A DNA stretch of 64,000 nucleotides from Aegilops tauschii subsp. strangulata (Eukaryota > Streptophyta > Magnoliopsida > Poales > Poaceae). The stretch covers positions 253,365,135-253,429,134 of the forward strand of contig NC_053037.3 in the NCBI RefSeq assembly GCF_002575655.3, read 5' to 3'. Under the pieces are notes generated by a model, which worked only from the letters and a program-made list of their open reading frames with translations, was not told where the DNA came from and did not search any database. A program made the position numbers and the translations under genes. Below, piece by piece: positions 34,737-47,172 of the stretch (position 1 is the first letter of the stretch; each line of letters opens with the position of its first letter).

Positions 34737-36226
34737 CATTCCAAACAAAGATATGTGAGTGGGAGAAAGAGAAGAACCAATACCAAATGTACCTTGACCG
34801 ATGTTGAAGATGGATCAAAGATCACTCCAATGTGTAACAAGGAAATAGCACAATTGGTACCAATTCTTATCGGTTTCTCACACCTACACAAGTAAAAGCT
34901 TATGGTGGAGCTTGGTTAGGATGGTGGCACAAAATTTGATGCAAGTGTTAGTGAGCTTCAATAATGTTGGAAAAGATTCACAAATTTGCAAATGCAACAA
35001 GTAGGCCAATAGCAAGATAAGGTACACGGAAACACACACGCAAATAGATAAGTGGGAAGGGTGAGCCAAAATGTGGGATCCACAAAGATGCTCTTCTTGC
35101 ACAACACTAGAGAGAGCTAGCACGATTGCACAATAGGCGGATACGAACTTGTGCACAACCTACTAGGCAAAAATGCAACGACTTCTATCCCAAGTATGCT
35201 ATATGTATGGTATTTCGGTGATATGATCCAAGATGATCGAGTATGTATGATGCTATGGTTCTTGCTTATAAGCTCTTTGCTTATCTTTCCCGTTTGCTTA
35301 AAAGCTTGTTTGGCTCTTTGTCTCTGAGCTCTTTTCTCATGCAATGCTTCAGAACCAAGATAGCAATTGTGTATGCGATGACAACTTTGTGACACAAGAG
35401 ATGATACCAAGATATGCACCACGATGATATGGTATGTATGCTATGGGTATATGATCACTAATGTGCACAAGTCACGTTGCCGGCAATACTCAAAGGCTAG
35501 TCTCGATGGGTAAGCTACGCAAAAAGTAAGGCTATGGGGTTATCAATGCAATTGCGAGAATTTATGATGATATCACTATACCGAGGTAAGGTTACCGATG
35601 ATGACGAGTCCGTGGCGAAGATGAGTGGCGGTGATGTCGATGTCGAACCGTACCTAGATAGCCGAAACACAAAAGGACACGGTTACCACAACGCAAATTC
35701 TCCAAGACCCAAAACGTGTCAAAATCGTCGAAGTTGGGTAGCGGAAAAACTATGGTGGTGTTATGCGGAAGTGGTAGTGGTATGCGGATGCGTATTTGGA
35801 AGTGGGCCGGTGGTTAAAAAATTTCGGGGGAAATTTCAGTTTCGTCAGAGAAGTACAGACGTTCGGGGGTTTACGGTCGTCCGGTCGTCGGACGTCCGGG
35901 GGCTGTCGGACGTCTGGTGCCTGGGCGATTTCGAGCACGGGATGAACTACTAGGGTTCGTGGCGGAAGTGGCGAAATTGGTCAAATCCGGGCGATTTTGT
36001 GGATGGAAAAGGTGGAGATGATGGGCAAAAGCTAGATCCACTCATGGCAAAGCAAATCCATGGATCACATCCAACGAAACTTCATGACACCAACAAATCA
36101 CAAAAAAAATTGGGGCTATTTTTGTGGGGAATTTTCGGATTAGGACAAAAACAACAAAATCAAGCTATAAAACGAAGAGGGGAGACTCCGAAATCGTGAT
36201 CAACGTGGCTCATGATACCAAGATGA
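34737..36226 (-). other. C1 leader with altered primer site
   Basis: The primer site (36207-36220, minus strand TGGTATCATGAGCC) has one extra T compared with C3 (TGGTATCAGAGCC). GGTCGTCCGG/CGGACGTCCG palindromes lie at about 35855-35925, and one degenerate copy of the C3 stem-loop repeat lies near 35648-35675. No ORF. Confidence 0.75.
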
Positions 36227-37288
36227 TGTAGGGTGGAACCCTATTCGGCCGATCTTTCATGAAAGGAGCAGATCCCGCGAAGAACACGAAGAACACAAGG
36301 GGAAAATCACAAAGGGAGGCACAAGAGAAACACTCAAACCAACGAGATTAGGTCACACATGTGCTAGATCCTCGAAAGACGAGAGGAGATACAAGATTCA
36401 CGATCAACAAAGGACGATACAAAGGTAACCGGTTCTTCTCATAGAGGAGGTCTTGATGGGGCCACCCAAGAGGGGTTTCTTGAATCCACTCGGAAGGATC
36501 TTCTCCGAGGAGGCGCGATCTCCGAGGAGAAGGTAACCAAGTGGATGAGCAAAGCTCTCACACAAACATGACCTAATCCTTTGCTAACCCTAACTATGAG
36601 GAGGAAGAGGTCTATTTATAGTCTTAGTGCAAAAGAGGGGCGAAGTGAAGGGGTACATGGGCTTCGGCCCGAAACTGGACGCAGCCAGGGTCCGTACGTC
36701 TGTGAGGTGCCGGTCGTCCGGAGGCTCGCGGAGGTCCGGACGTCCGTAGATCTTCGAATGTCCGTAGATTAGGTTCTGTTGCCACGGCATCGGACGTCCG
36801 TAGGTGTCCGGTCGTCCGGTCTTCCTCGGACTTCCGCTAATTTTGTTCTGTCGGCGTAGCGTCGATCGTCCGGAGGGGTTCGGTCGTCCGGAGCCTGGTA
36901 GGTGTCGGACGTCCGGTTGCTGTAGCGTTTGCAGGCCTGAGTTCCTTGGGCTGTTGTGACCTCCAGGGGTCGGACGTCCGGGCTGGGTCGGTCGTCCGGA
37001 GCCTGTAGCTTCTGTGGCAGCTCTTCTTCTTGACCTTCACGCTTGGTGTCCTGGTCATCTTGTCCGTTGTATGTAGATGTTCCGTGGCTTTCCTCCGAGT
37101 ACCTGATCACACATAGTGTTTCCGCTTGAGGTAGCAGCCATGTCTCATGCGTAGAAAGTGGTAGTTCGGAAAGGAGCGAGTTCACCTTATCTTCGATAGC
37201 CTTCACTCTAGCTCTTGTCATTGGTCCAAGTGGTGTCGTTGGAGGTGTAGATGCGTCCATGGGGATGATCGAGGGATGCTCCGCATCA
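36227..37288 (-). repeat. C1 5' LTR, complete
   Basis: 1,062 bp. In element sense it runs TGATGCGGAGC...AACC-ACCCTACA, adjacent to the primer site. TATAAATA is at 36613-36620 (minus). The U3 palindrome array CGGACGTCCG / CCGGTCGTCCGG lies at about 36708-37000. The U3 also reads as the polyprotein tail (GPMTRARVKA). Confidence 0.88.
36708..37000. repeat. Palindrome array CGGACGTCCG in C1 LTR
   Basis: Perfect CGGACGTCCG palindromes at 36737-36746, 36791-36800, 36906-36915 and 36971-36980 alternate with the one-base variant GGTCGTCCGG (for example 36808-36819, 36881-36891, 36990 on). The core GACGTC is a known plant bZIP (C-box) site. Confidence 0.75.
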
Positions 37289-37531
37289 ACAGGCACATGG
37301 CCGCCCTGGATGCCCTCACTGCTGATTCTGCCACGCAACTGAAGAAGCTCACTGATGACCTTGCCGCTGCATCCACTGCCAAGACTGACCTCAACCAACA
37401 CGTGACCAAGCTGACAGAAGAGCTTGCAGGGAGTGCCAAGGAGGCCGCGACCCTCAAGGAGGAGGCGTAGAAAGCAGAGATCCATCTGAAGGATATGCAA
37501 TCCCAGCTCTGCTCTAAGAGCCAAGGCCTCG
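37289..37531 (+). other. Unassigned GC-rich island encoding a coiled coil
   Basis: These 243 bp belong to none of the elements here. The plus strand reads through about 80 codons rich in Ala, Lys, Glu, Thr and Leu with heptad-like spacing (LKKLTDDLAAAST, LTEELAGSAKEAA), one TAG at 37468-37470, then the frame continues. It lies between the C1 outer end and an A LTR fragment, so it may be the older DNA into which C1 inserted. It could be an exon of a host or transposon coiled-coil protein. I do not recognise it. Confidence 0.5.
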
Positions 37532-38207
37532 TGATAGAGGCAAAGGTGTCCCGTCTTTCGATGAGATGATGGATATCGCTTTGGTGGAAGTCGACTTTGA
37601 CAATCCGACTACGAACGTGCGATGACGTCGCGCCTTAGCAATCGCTAAACCAACTCCGAGAGGTTGTTGACCACGCCGGAGCACGATCAACCTGACCACG
37701 AGGGTCTGTTTCCTGCGAGCAAACGAAGAACAAGCAAGAAACTAAGATTGCAATCTGGATATTGCGAATATAAGATGAAAGCTTTATTGATCAAGGTGGG
37801 GTTCTGTGACGCCTTTGTCTGGTCGTTGAACACAAACGAAGTACGCGAAGTTGCAGCTATGGCGAACTTTTAATCTAAACAAAACCCAAAGTCTAAACGA
37901 CGCCCTAAGGGCTGTATATATGGAGGAAGAGGGGGGAATTTCGTGGCCCTTGGGGAAGGGGTCCAAAACCAACCCTATCTCTTGTTTCCCCACACATACG
38001 GACTCTAAAAATAGCCTATACTCAAGTATTTCTAAATTACATGGGCCTGGCCCAATAATAAGGTGACGCAGCACCTAGAATAGCCTCTGGACGAAAGTTA
38101 TGAAGTAGCATCTTGCATATTTCGTCCAAGGCTTCATGCACGCATTATGGTGGCTTCAATGTCCTGAAATCATCACTTGTAACTCCGTTCTTGTCCCCCA
38201 TGCGCAT
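37532..38207 (-). repeat. A LTR fragment (U5 to mid-U3)
   Basis: It begins TGATAGAGGC and matches A LTRs for 676 bp, then switches to C2 pol after CATGCGCAT. The LTR start is lost, so no right flank can be compared. Confidence 0.88.
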
Positions 38208-39506
38208 AGCTTCAAGATGAAAGGGAAAGAGTTTGTGCTACGTCCTATGTCTCCAAGCCAAGTGCTCGTCGACAAGCAAAACACCCATCGTGGAGAGAAT
38301 AGTGAGAGAGCGAACCACCAAAAAGAGAGTGAGCGCCACAAGCCCAAATTGAGTGCCTCCATGATGAGCGACAAGAAAAACTTAGTTCTCTTTGCCACCA
38401 AACGTGAGATGAGAGAAGTGGGTGAGAACCCATCCAGTGTCCTACACTATGTCCTATTGTGCAAGGACGAGGCACCAAAAGCTAACACCTCTCACAATCT
38501 TCCTCTAGTGTTATCTTCTTTATTGCAGGAATTCCAAGATGTTTTCCTCGATGAGCTACCTCCGGGTCTACCTCCACTACGAGGCATTGAGCACCGAATC
38601 GATCTCATCCCCGGAGCGCCGCTTCCAAACAAAGCTCCCTACCGCGTCAACCCCGAAGAAACCAAAGAAATACAAAGGCAAGTAAAGCATCTCATAGATC
38701 ATGGACATGTGCGTGAAATTTGAGTCCTTGTGCCGTACCGGTCATTCTTGTGCCAAAACGAGACGGTAGTTTTCGCATGTGTTCCGATTGTAGACCTATC
38801 AATGCTATCACCGTTCGATATAGGTACCCCATTCCACGCCTTGATGATATGCTTGATGAACTTAGCGGTGCCACTATCTTTTCCAAAATTGATCTTAAAA
38901 GTGGTCACTATCAAATCCGCATACAAGAGGGTGATGAATGGAAAACCGCTTTCAAAACCAAGTTTGGTCTATATGAGTGGTTAGTCATGCCTATGGGTTT
39001 ATCGGAAGCACCCGGTACTTTCATGCGTCTTATGCATTACGTGTTTCGCCCTTACATTGGTGAATTTGTTGTTGTCTACTTTGATGATATCCTTGTGTTT
39101 AGCAAATCTCTCAAAGAGCATGTCACCCACCTTTGCACCGTGCTACAAACTCTTCGAAAAGAGCAACTTTATGCTAATATGGAAAAATGCCTCTTCGGTG
39201 TTGATAAGCTTGTTTTCTTGGGTTTCGTAGTATCTTCTAAGGGTGTTCATGTTGATGAATCTAAGATCAATGCTATTAAAACTTGGCCCCAACCAACCAA
39301 TTTGCAACAAGTGCGTAGTTTTCTTGGTTTAGCCGGTTTCTACCGTAGATTTGTGAATGATTTTAGCACCATTGCTTCACCTTTGCATGCTTTGAGTAAG
39401 AAAAATGCACCGTTTGTTTGGGGAACATCCCAAGACATCGCTTTCAATGAGCTTAAAAATTTGCTTACTCATGCTCCCGTGCTTGCATTACCCAACTTTC
39501 ACAAAC
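38208..39506 (+). pseudogene. C2 pol, linker and RT
   Basis: It encodes the protease-RT linker, then RT from LPPLRGIEHRIDLIPG through [29 protein letters not shown] (about 39078) and [10 protein letters not shown] to the start of RNase H, where A5 interrupts. A 1-bp loss near 38718 shifts the frame between VRE and SPCAVP. RT catalytic motifs are intact in this stretch. Confidence 0.88.
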
Positions 39507-40423
39507 TGATAGAGGCAAAGTTGTCCCGTCTTTCGATGAGATGGTGGTTATCGTTTTGGAGGAAGTCGACTTTGACGATCCGACTACGAACGTGCGAGGA
39601 CGTCGCGCCTAAGCAATCGCTAAACCAACTCCGAGAGGTTATTGACCACGCCGGAGCACGATCAACCTGACCACGAGGGTCTGTTTCCTGCGAGCAAACG
39701 AAGAACAAGCAAGAAACTGAGATTGCAATCTGGATATTGCGAATATAAGATGAAAGCTTTATTGATCAAGGTGGGGTTCTGTGACGTCTTTGTCTGGTCG
39801 TTGAACACAAACGAAGTACGCGAAGTTGCAGCTATGGCGAACTTTTAATCTAAACAAAACCCAAAGTCTAAACGACGCCCTAAGGGCTGTATATATGGAG
39901 GAAGAGGGGGGAATTTCGTGGCCCTTGGGGAAGGGGTCCGAAACCAACCCTATCTCTTGTTTCCCCACACATACGGACTCTAAAAATAGCCTATACTCAA
40001 GTATTTCGAAATTACATGGGCCTGGCCCAATAATAAGGTGACGCGGCACCTACAATAGCCTCTGGACAAAATTTATGAAGTGGCATCTTGTATATTTCGT
40101 CCAAGGCTTCATTCACTCCTTATGGTGGCTTCAAAGTCCTGAAATCATCACTTGTAACTCCGTTCTTGTTCCCCTTGCGCATGCCGTCAACTCCATACTT
40201 GTTCTTGCTCCAATGTTCATCCTTCTCCAAGCTAGGCCCTTCATTTGTAAGCAAAACAAAAGTATCCAATTTAGGCAGCATCATATTCTCATGAACATTA
40301 GAATCATTACCAAGAAACGAAAGTACCTGGTAATTTAATTGGGGTGCGCGAGCTCAAGTAATTAGTCCATTTTATGTAACAGTAGGGGCTGTGGGTGTAA
40401 CAATGGTATTGATGTCCTCATCA
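39507..40423 (-). repeat. A5 3' LTR
   Basis: 917 bp. The polypurine tract follows at 40424-40436 (AGGAAGGGGAGGA in element sense, one change from the family sequence). Confidence 0.93.
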
Positions 40424-43400
40424 TCCTCCCCTTCCTGAAATGAAGTCGTCCTCGACGGAAGCTCATCTTCCTCACCCAAATAAGGCTTCAAATCTGCAAT
40501 GTTAAAAGTGGGACTAACCCAAAAATCTGCAGGTAGCTCAAGTTTATATGCATTATCATTTATTTTCTCTAACACCTTAAAAGGACCATCAGCACGTTGC
40601 ATTAGCTTTGATTTGCGCAAATTAGGAAATCTATCCTTGCGCAAATGTAACCAAACAAGATCTCCAGGTGCAAACACAACATGTTTTCTACCCTTATCTC
40701 CAGCAAGTTTATATTTAGCATTCATACGCTCAATGTTTTCCTTAGTTAACTCATGCATTTTTAAAATCAATTCAGCACGTTCTTTAGCATCAAAATTAAC
40801 CTTCTCCGAAGACGGAAGAGGCAACAAATCAATTGGTGCACGAGGTAGGAAACCATACACAATTTCAAAAGGGCACATCTTAGTAGTAGAATGAAATGTG
40901 CAATGAACGATTATAAGCAAATTCAATATGAGGCAAGCATTCTTCCCGCATTTTCTTATTATTCTTCAAAACAGCCCTAAGCATAGTAGACAATGTTCTA
41001 TTGACTACTTCAGTTTGTCCATCAGTTTGGGGGTGACAAGTAGTACTAAAAAGCAGTTTAGTCCCCAACTTAGCCCATAAACATTTCCAAAAGTGGCTAA
41101 GAAATTTAGTATCACGATCTGAAACAATAGTATTTGGCACACCATGCAAGCGAATAATTTCACGAAAGAACAAATCAGCAACATTAACAGCATCATGGCT
41201 TTTATGACATGGTATAAAGTGTGCCATTTTCGAGAATCTATCCACGACAACAAATATGCTATCCCTCCCCTTCTTTGTTCGAGGTAAACCTAAAACAAAG
41301 TCCATAGATATATCCTCCCAAGGAACGCTAGGTACAGGCAAAGGCATATATAAACCATGAGGATTGAGTCGTGACTTAGCTTTTTGACATGTAGTGCAGC
41401 GAGCAACAAAACGCTCAACATCCCGTCTCATCTTTGGCCAAAAGAAATGTGTAGCAAGTATATCCTCCATCTTCCTCACGCCAAAGTGTCCCATTAGTCC
41501 TCCTCCATGCGCCTCCTGCAACAACAAAAGACGAACGGAGCTACCTGGAATGCATAGCTTGTTAGCACGAAACACAAATCCATCGTTAACGACAAACTTA
41601 TTCCATGTTCTACCTTCTTGACAATTCTGCAATACATCTTTAAATTCAGCATCATGCACATATTGATCTTTGATGGTCTCCAAACCAAATATTTTAAAGT
41701 CAAGTTGTGAAAGCATAGTATAACGACGAGACAATGCATCAGCAATAACATTTTCTTTACCCTTCTTGTGTTTAATGACATAAGGGAAAGTCTCAATGAA
41801 TTCAACCCATTCAGCATGTCTACGGTTCAGTTTTGCTTGACTTTTATTGTGTTTCAAAGATTCATGATCAGAATGTATAACAAATTATTTGGGTCATAAA
41901 TAATGTTGCCATGTTTCTAAAGTCCGAACAAGAGCATATAATTCTTTATCATAAGTAGAATAGTTCAGACTAGGGCCACTCAATTTTTCAGAAAAGTATG
42001 CAACAGGTTTGCCATCTTGTAATAACACACCTCCGAATCCAATTCCACTAGCATCACATTCAAGCTCAAAAGTCTTATTAAAATCAGGAAGTTGGAGTAA
42101 AGGAGCATGTGTCAACTTATCTTTCAATACCGTGAAGGCTTCTTCCTGTGCGGTACCCCAAACAAAAGGCACATCCTTCTTTGTAAGCTCGTTGAGAGGT
42201 GCAGCAATGGTGCTAAAATCTCTCACAAAACGCCTATAGAAACTAGCGAGTCCAAGAAAACTCCGCACATGTGTGACCTTTTTGGGCTGCGGCCAACTCT
42301 CAATAGCTTCAATCTTGGCTTTATCAACTTCAATTCCCTGTGGAGTAACAACATAGCCAAGAAAAGATACTCGGTCGGTGCAAAAGGTGCACTTCCCAAG
42401 GTTACCAAACAAACGTGCATCACGTAGAGCAATAAAAACAGCACGTAAATGTCCAAATGTTCTTCCAAAGATTTGCTATAAATCAGTATATCATCAAAAT
42501 ACACTACCACAAATCGTCCAATGAAAGCACGTAAAAATTCGTTCATTAGTCTCATGAAAGTACTAGGTGCATTAGTTAACCCAAAAGGCATGACTAACCA
42601 CTCATATAAACCAAACTTAGTTTTAAATGCTGTTTTCCATTCATCTCCCAATTTCATACGAATTTGATGGTATCCACTACGCAAATCAACTTTGGAGAAT
42701 ATTGTAGAGCCACTCAATTCATGAAGCATATCATCTAGCCTAGGAATAGGATGACGATAACGAATAGTAATATTATTAATGCCTCTACAATCAACACACA
42801 TACACGACGTACCATCCTTTTTCGGCACTAGAATAATAGGAACAACACAAGGACTAAGGGATTCGCGAATATAACCTTTGTCGAGCAGCTCCTGTACTTG
42901 ACGCATAATCTCCTTCGTCTCCTCTGGATTGGTACGGTATGGTGCACGGTTGGGTAGCGATGCACCGGGAATTAAGTCAGTTTGATGCTCAATCCGTCGA
43001 ATAGGTGGTAATCCCAGTGGCACGTCTTATGGGAAGACGTCAGCGAACTCCTGCAAAATGTTAGTGACTGCAGGGGGCAAAGAGGAAGGCACGTCCTCGA
43101 ATGAAAATAATGCCTCTTTGCACACAAAAGCATAGCAAACAGATTTGCTAAAAACTAGCTCATCAATATCAGATTTGGTGGCAAGTAAACATGCACTTTT
43201 CAATTTAATTTCAGAAGCAACACTAGATGGTTTATTATTAGGCTTCATTTGTTGCTCAAATTCTTTTGCCACAATCTGATTTTCACTCTTATTTTTCTCC
43301 TATTTTGCTTTATTAGCTCTATGAATACCATCTTTCAAAATGGAATCCGGAGTCATAGGAAGCAAAGTAATATTTGTGTCCTTATGAACAAGACTATACT

Positions 43401-45202
43401 GATTGTTTCTATCATGGTGTACAGAATTTTTATCAAATTGCCATGGTCTACCAAGTAATAAGGAACATGCTTGCATAATCAGCATATGTAGAGATACTAA
43501 AATGCACCCGAACAGTACGTGTTACCTTAACCTTGCCACTGTTGTTGAACCATTGGATGTAGTAAGGATGTGGATGTGGTCTTGTGGTGAGAGATAGCTT
43601 CTCCACCATCTCCATGCTAGCCAAGTTGTTGCAACTCCCTCCATCTATGATGACGCGAATAGAACGTTCCTTCACAACTCCCTTTGTATGGAACAAATTA
43701 TGCCTCTGATTTTGCTCAGCTTGTGTAACCTGCACACTCAAAACACGTTGAGCAACTAAACATTCATACCTGTCAGCATCTTCAGCAGCCATGTATTGCG
43801 TCTCATGATCAGAATCATCTCCACCGTGTTCTTCATGTGTAATAAGAGCCAAAGTCTCCTCATCATAGTCACTAGCGGACTCATACCCACCATCCTCAGT
43901 AGCAATCATCACACGCTGAGATTTGCATTCTCTCGCAAAATGTCCTCTTCCCTTACAACGACGACAAATAATATCACTTGTGTGCCATGTTGACGCCATG
44001 GAAGAAGAAGAGCTCTGTGCAGGCCCGGCAGGTGTGCTCTTGGCAGATAGTGGTGGTTGTGCCTGCTTTCTTGTATCACGGTTGGAGGTGGCACCTGAAG
44101 GAGGTGATGGTGGAGTGGAAGTAGATGATGCACGTGGTGTCCATGATGAAGGTCGACCCGCAGAAAAGTTAGTTCGCGCCAATGCCTATCGATCCTGCAC
44201 TTCACGTTCAGCTTTACAAGCAAGATGGAATAAATGAGTGATATTATTATAATCCTTATACTCTAGAATGGTCTGAATCTCTCTATTTAATCCACCCATA
44301 AAACGTGCAAGCATAGCTTCATTCTCCTCAACAATACCACATCTAATCATGCCAGTTTGTAGTTCCTGATAATATTCTTCTACAAAAAAAATTCCTTGTC
44401 TTAAGCGTTGCAATTTTTGAAGTAATTCACGTTGATAATATGGTGGAACCCAACGAGTACGCATAGCAGTTTTCAAAGCAGCCCAAGTAGCTGGAACAGG
44501 ATATAATCTACAATGTTCAGACCACCAAACACATGCAAAGCTAGTGAAAGCACAAACAGCAGCAGGAACACGTCTCTCCTAAGGATATTGTAAACATGTA
44601 AATCGTTGTTCCGTTTCTAACTCCCAAGTAAGATATATATCAGGAACATATCTACCCTCAAATGGTGGAATATTCAATTTCAGTTTAGGGAGATGGTCAT
44701 GATCTCGTACTTGAGGGGGAGCCCTAACATTGCCATTATTTGCATGTGGACGACCTGGTGGTTGTGGTGCTGGTGGTTGCACGTAGTTCTGATTTTGATC
44801 AACCTCATCCTCGTAATCTCCCGCATAATCATCCTCCTCCACATCAGCAGCAGGAGCCACAGAAGTATCAACAGCAGCACCAGCAGTTTGGCCAGGCTGA
44901 AGAGGGACACGGCTCGCTCGGCGGAGGGCTGTTTCCCGACGTGGAGGTAGTCGTTGTTGTTGTTGTTGTTGTTGTTGTTGCAGAGGTGCAGCTGGTGGTG
45001 GAAGATGCGCAAGCAGTTCATTAAATCTGTTATCAAGCTTTGTTTCGAACGTCTTCTCAAGGCCAGTGATCTTCTCCATGGCCTCTTTAAAATTGTTCAA
45101 CACATCTTGCACCTGTTCAGTCATCATTTGCTGAAACTTATCATGAAGCTCCTTGTTCGTTAAGTTCTCCCAGTCAATCTCGTCGGCTTGGGATCCTGGC
45201 AT
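40372..45202 (-). pseudogene. A5 gag-pol polyprotein (A-II), many lesions
   Basis: ATG at 45202 (MPGSQADEIDW). Domain order as in A2, with zinc knuckle near 43935-43980, protease IDGGS near 43645, RT YFDDIL near 42500, RNase H ECDASG and integrase [20 protein letters not shown]. Nonsense changes: about 44579 (E to TAG), 44184 (Q to TAG), 43301 (Q to TAG), 43025 (Q to TAA), 41893 (W to TGA). A 23-bp deletion near 43475 with ATG at both ends, and small shifts near 42455 and 40900, add to these. Most stops fit C-to-T decay. A CAA tract (about 44948-44983) encodes poly-Q. Confidence 0.9.
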
Positions 45203-46250
45203 GGTTAGCAGTAATAGAAACACACAAAAATATGATCCTATAGACTACTAACAGGTGGTGGTGGTGGTGGGTGTCACAAATCCGTCAAGCAAATCTCAAA
45301 TTCTTACCAGTTCTTACCCAGCAGCAGGCGGTGATCGACAACCGATGTAGTCAAAACTCTCAAAGCTTGGATAGAGCGATTACCAGGGAGAGTCAAACGC
45401 ACGATGTAGATGTATGTGGAGCTGGGAAGACTTATAATATGGTAGCAACAAGGGTCAGCAATAATCAATTCAGAGATGCAAAGTTGAATAAACGCTCAAC
45501 GACGGTACTGTGTTGGTCCTAGGCTAGACCGTACTAGAGACGCGAGCCTAGAACACTAACAAAATCACGACGCTGCACGTAAACAAGGGAGGAGCACACT
45601 CTGAATTTTATTTTTCACTTTTTTTTGCACTTTTTTCCTCTCTTTTTTGCTCCGCAACATTTTTTTTCGAAAAAGTCTACAAACGTCCTAAAAACTGCCT
45701 AGCCAGAATTTTCCAGACTTAGTTTTTTTTGAAACTGGAACTATTTTTCTTCTGCGGATGGCTCGGAAGTTGGGGAGTCCTATTCTGTCATGACTCGGAG
45801 TATCGCGTGATCTGGAAATCAAGAACAAAGCAATAATTACTGGACTCGGACTAGGACTGGTGGCGGAGATGAATCTGGTGGAAACTCGGACTGGTGGCGG
45901 ATATTTGCAGGGCGATGGAACACGGACTGGTGGCGAATCTGTGATGCAGGTGGTATATGGCAGCGGTGATGACGATGGTGCGGCGGCGGCGTGACAACTT
46001 GTGAACAGAACTCGAAACTCTAAAGTACTAGACACTAGGACCAGCAACTTGACACGACGATGCAACCGCAAATTCAACAAAGCAAATACAAAAAAAGATT
46101 ATGCAAAGGCTCAGATAGGTTCGGATAAGATGAACTAACCCTAATATTTTTTTTGGCTTTTTCGTGGACTATAGGTATGAAGAACAGTCTCGATCAAAAC
46201 TACAAAAAACAGTAAAATCTCACCGAGCAACCTGGAAATCTGATACCACT
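45203..46250 (-). other. A5 leader with primer-binding site
   Basis: Primer site at 46240-46248 (CTGATACCA). The conserved A/B block lies at about 45275-45545. The region homologous to the A4 28-bp array (about 45950-45990) is reduced to about one unit. No ORF. Confidence 0.8.
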
Positions 46251-47167
46251 TGATAGAGGCAAAGGTGTCCCGTCTTTCGATGAGATGGTGGCTATCGTTT
46301 TGGAGGAAGTCGACTTTGACGATCCGACTACGAACGTGCGAGAACGTCGCGCCTTAGCAATCGCTAAACCAACTCCGAGAGGTTATTGACCACGCCGGAG
46401 CACGTTCGACCTGACCACGAAGGTCTGTTTCCTGCAGGCAAATGAAGAACAAGCAAGAAACTAAGATTGCAATCTGGATATTGCGAATATAAGAGGAAAG
46501 CTTTATTGATCAAGGTGGGGTTCTGTGATGCCTTTGTTTGGTCGTTGAACACAAACGAAGTACGCGAAGTTGCAGCTATGGCGAACTTTTAATCTAAACA
46601 AAACCCAAAGTCTAAACGGTACCCTAAGGGTTGTATATATGGAGGAAGAGGGGGGAATTTCGTGGCCCTTGGGGAAGGGGTCCGAAACCAACCCTATCTC
46701 TTGTTTCCCCACACATACGGACTCTAAAAACAGCCTATACTTATGTATTTCGAAATTACATGGGCCTGGCCCAATAATAAGGTGACGCAGCACCTAGAAT
46801 AGCATCTGGACAAAATTTATGAAGTGCCATCTTGTATATTTCGTCCAAGGCTTCATTCACTCCTTATGGTGGCTTCAAAGTCCTGAAATCATCACTTGTA
46901 ACTCCGTTCTTGTTCCCCTTGCGCATGCCATCAACTCCATGCTTGTTCTTGCTCCAATGTTCATCCTTCTCCAAGCTAGGCCCTTCATTTGTAAGCAAAA
47001 CAAAAGTATCCAATTTAGGCAGCATCATATTCTCATGAACATTAGAATCATTACCAAGAAACGAAAGTACCTGGTAATTTAATTGGCTTGCGCGAGCTCT
47101 AGTAATTGGTCCATTATATGTAACAGTAGGGGCTGTGGGTGTAACAATGGTATTGATGTCCTCATCA
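46251..47167 (-). repeat. A5 5' LTR
   Basis: 917 bp, flanked on the right by the TSD copy CAAAC and on the left by the primer site. Confidence 0.93.
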
Positions 47168-47172
47168 CAAAC

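Larger units (their letters stand above)
21953..37288 (-). mobile_element. Family C element C1, disrupted
   Basis: C1 is a minus-strand element with 5' LTR 36227-37288, primer site, leader, gag 32853-34736, RT-to-integrase part 22387-24288, polypurine tract 22538-22550 and 3' LTR fragment 21953-22537. Between gag and RT it is replaced by a B LTR plus A4 (24289-32852), with loss of protease and most of RT. Right flank ACAGG (37289-37293); the left end lies outside the window beyond A0. Confidence 0.8.
39507..47167 (-). mobile_element. Full-length family A element A5, TSD CAAAC
   Basis: 7,661 bp, both LTRs 917 bp, flanked by CAAAC (39502-39506 and 47168-47172), inserted in C2 RNase H. It is the best full-length reference for family A. 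LTRs differ at roughly 3-4% of positions by eye, so it looks older than B1. Coding region is inactive. Confidence 0.95.
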
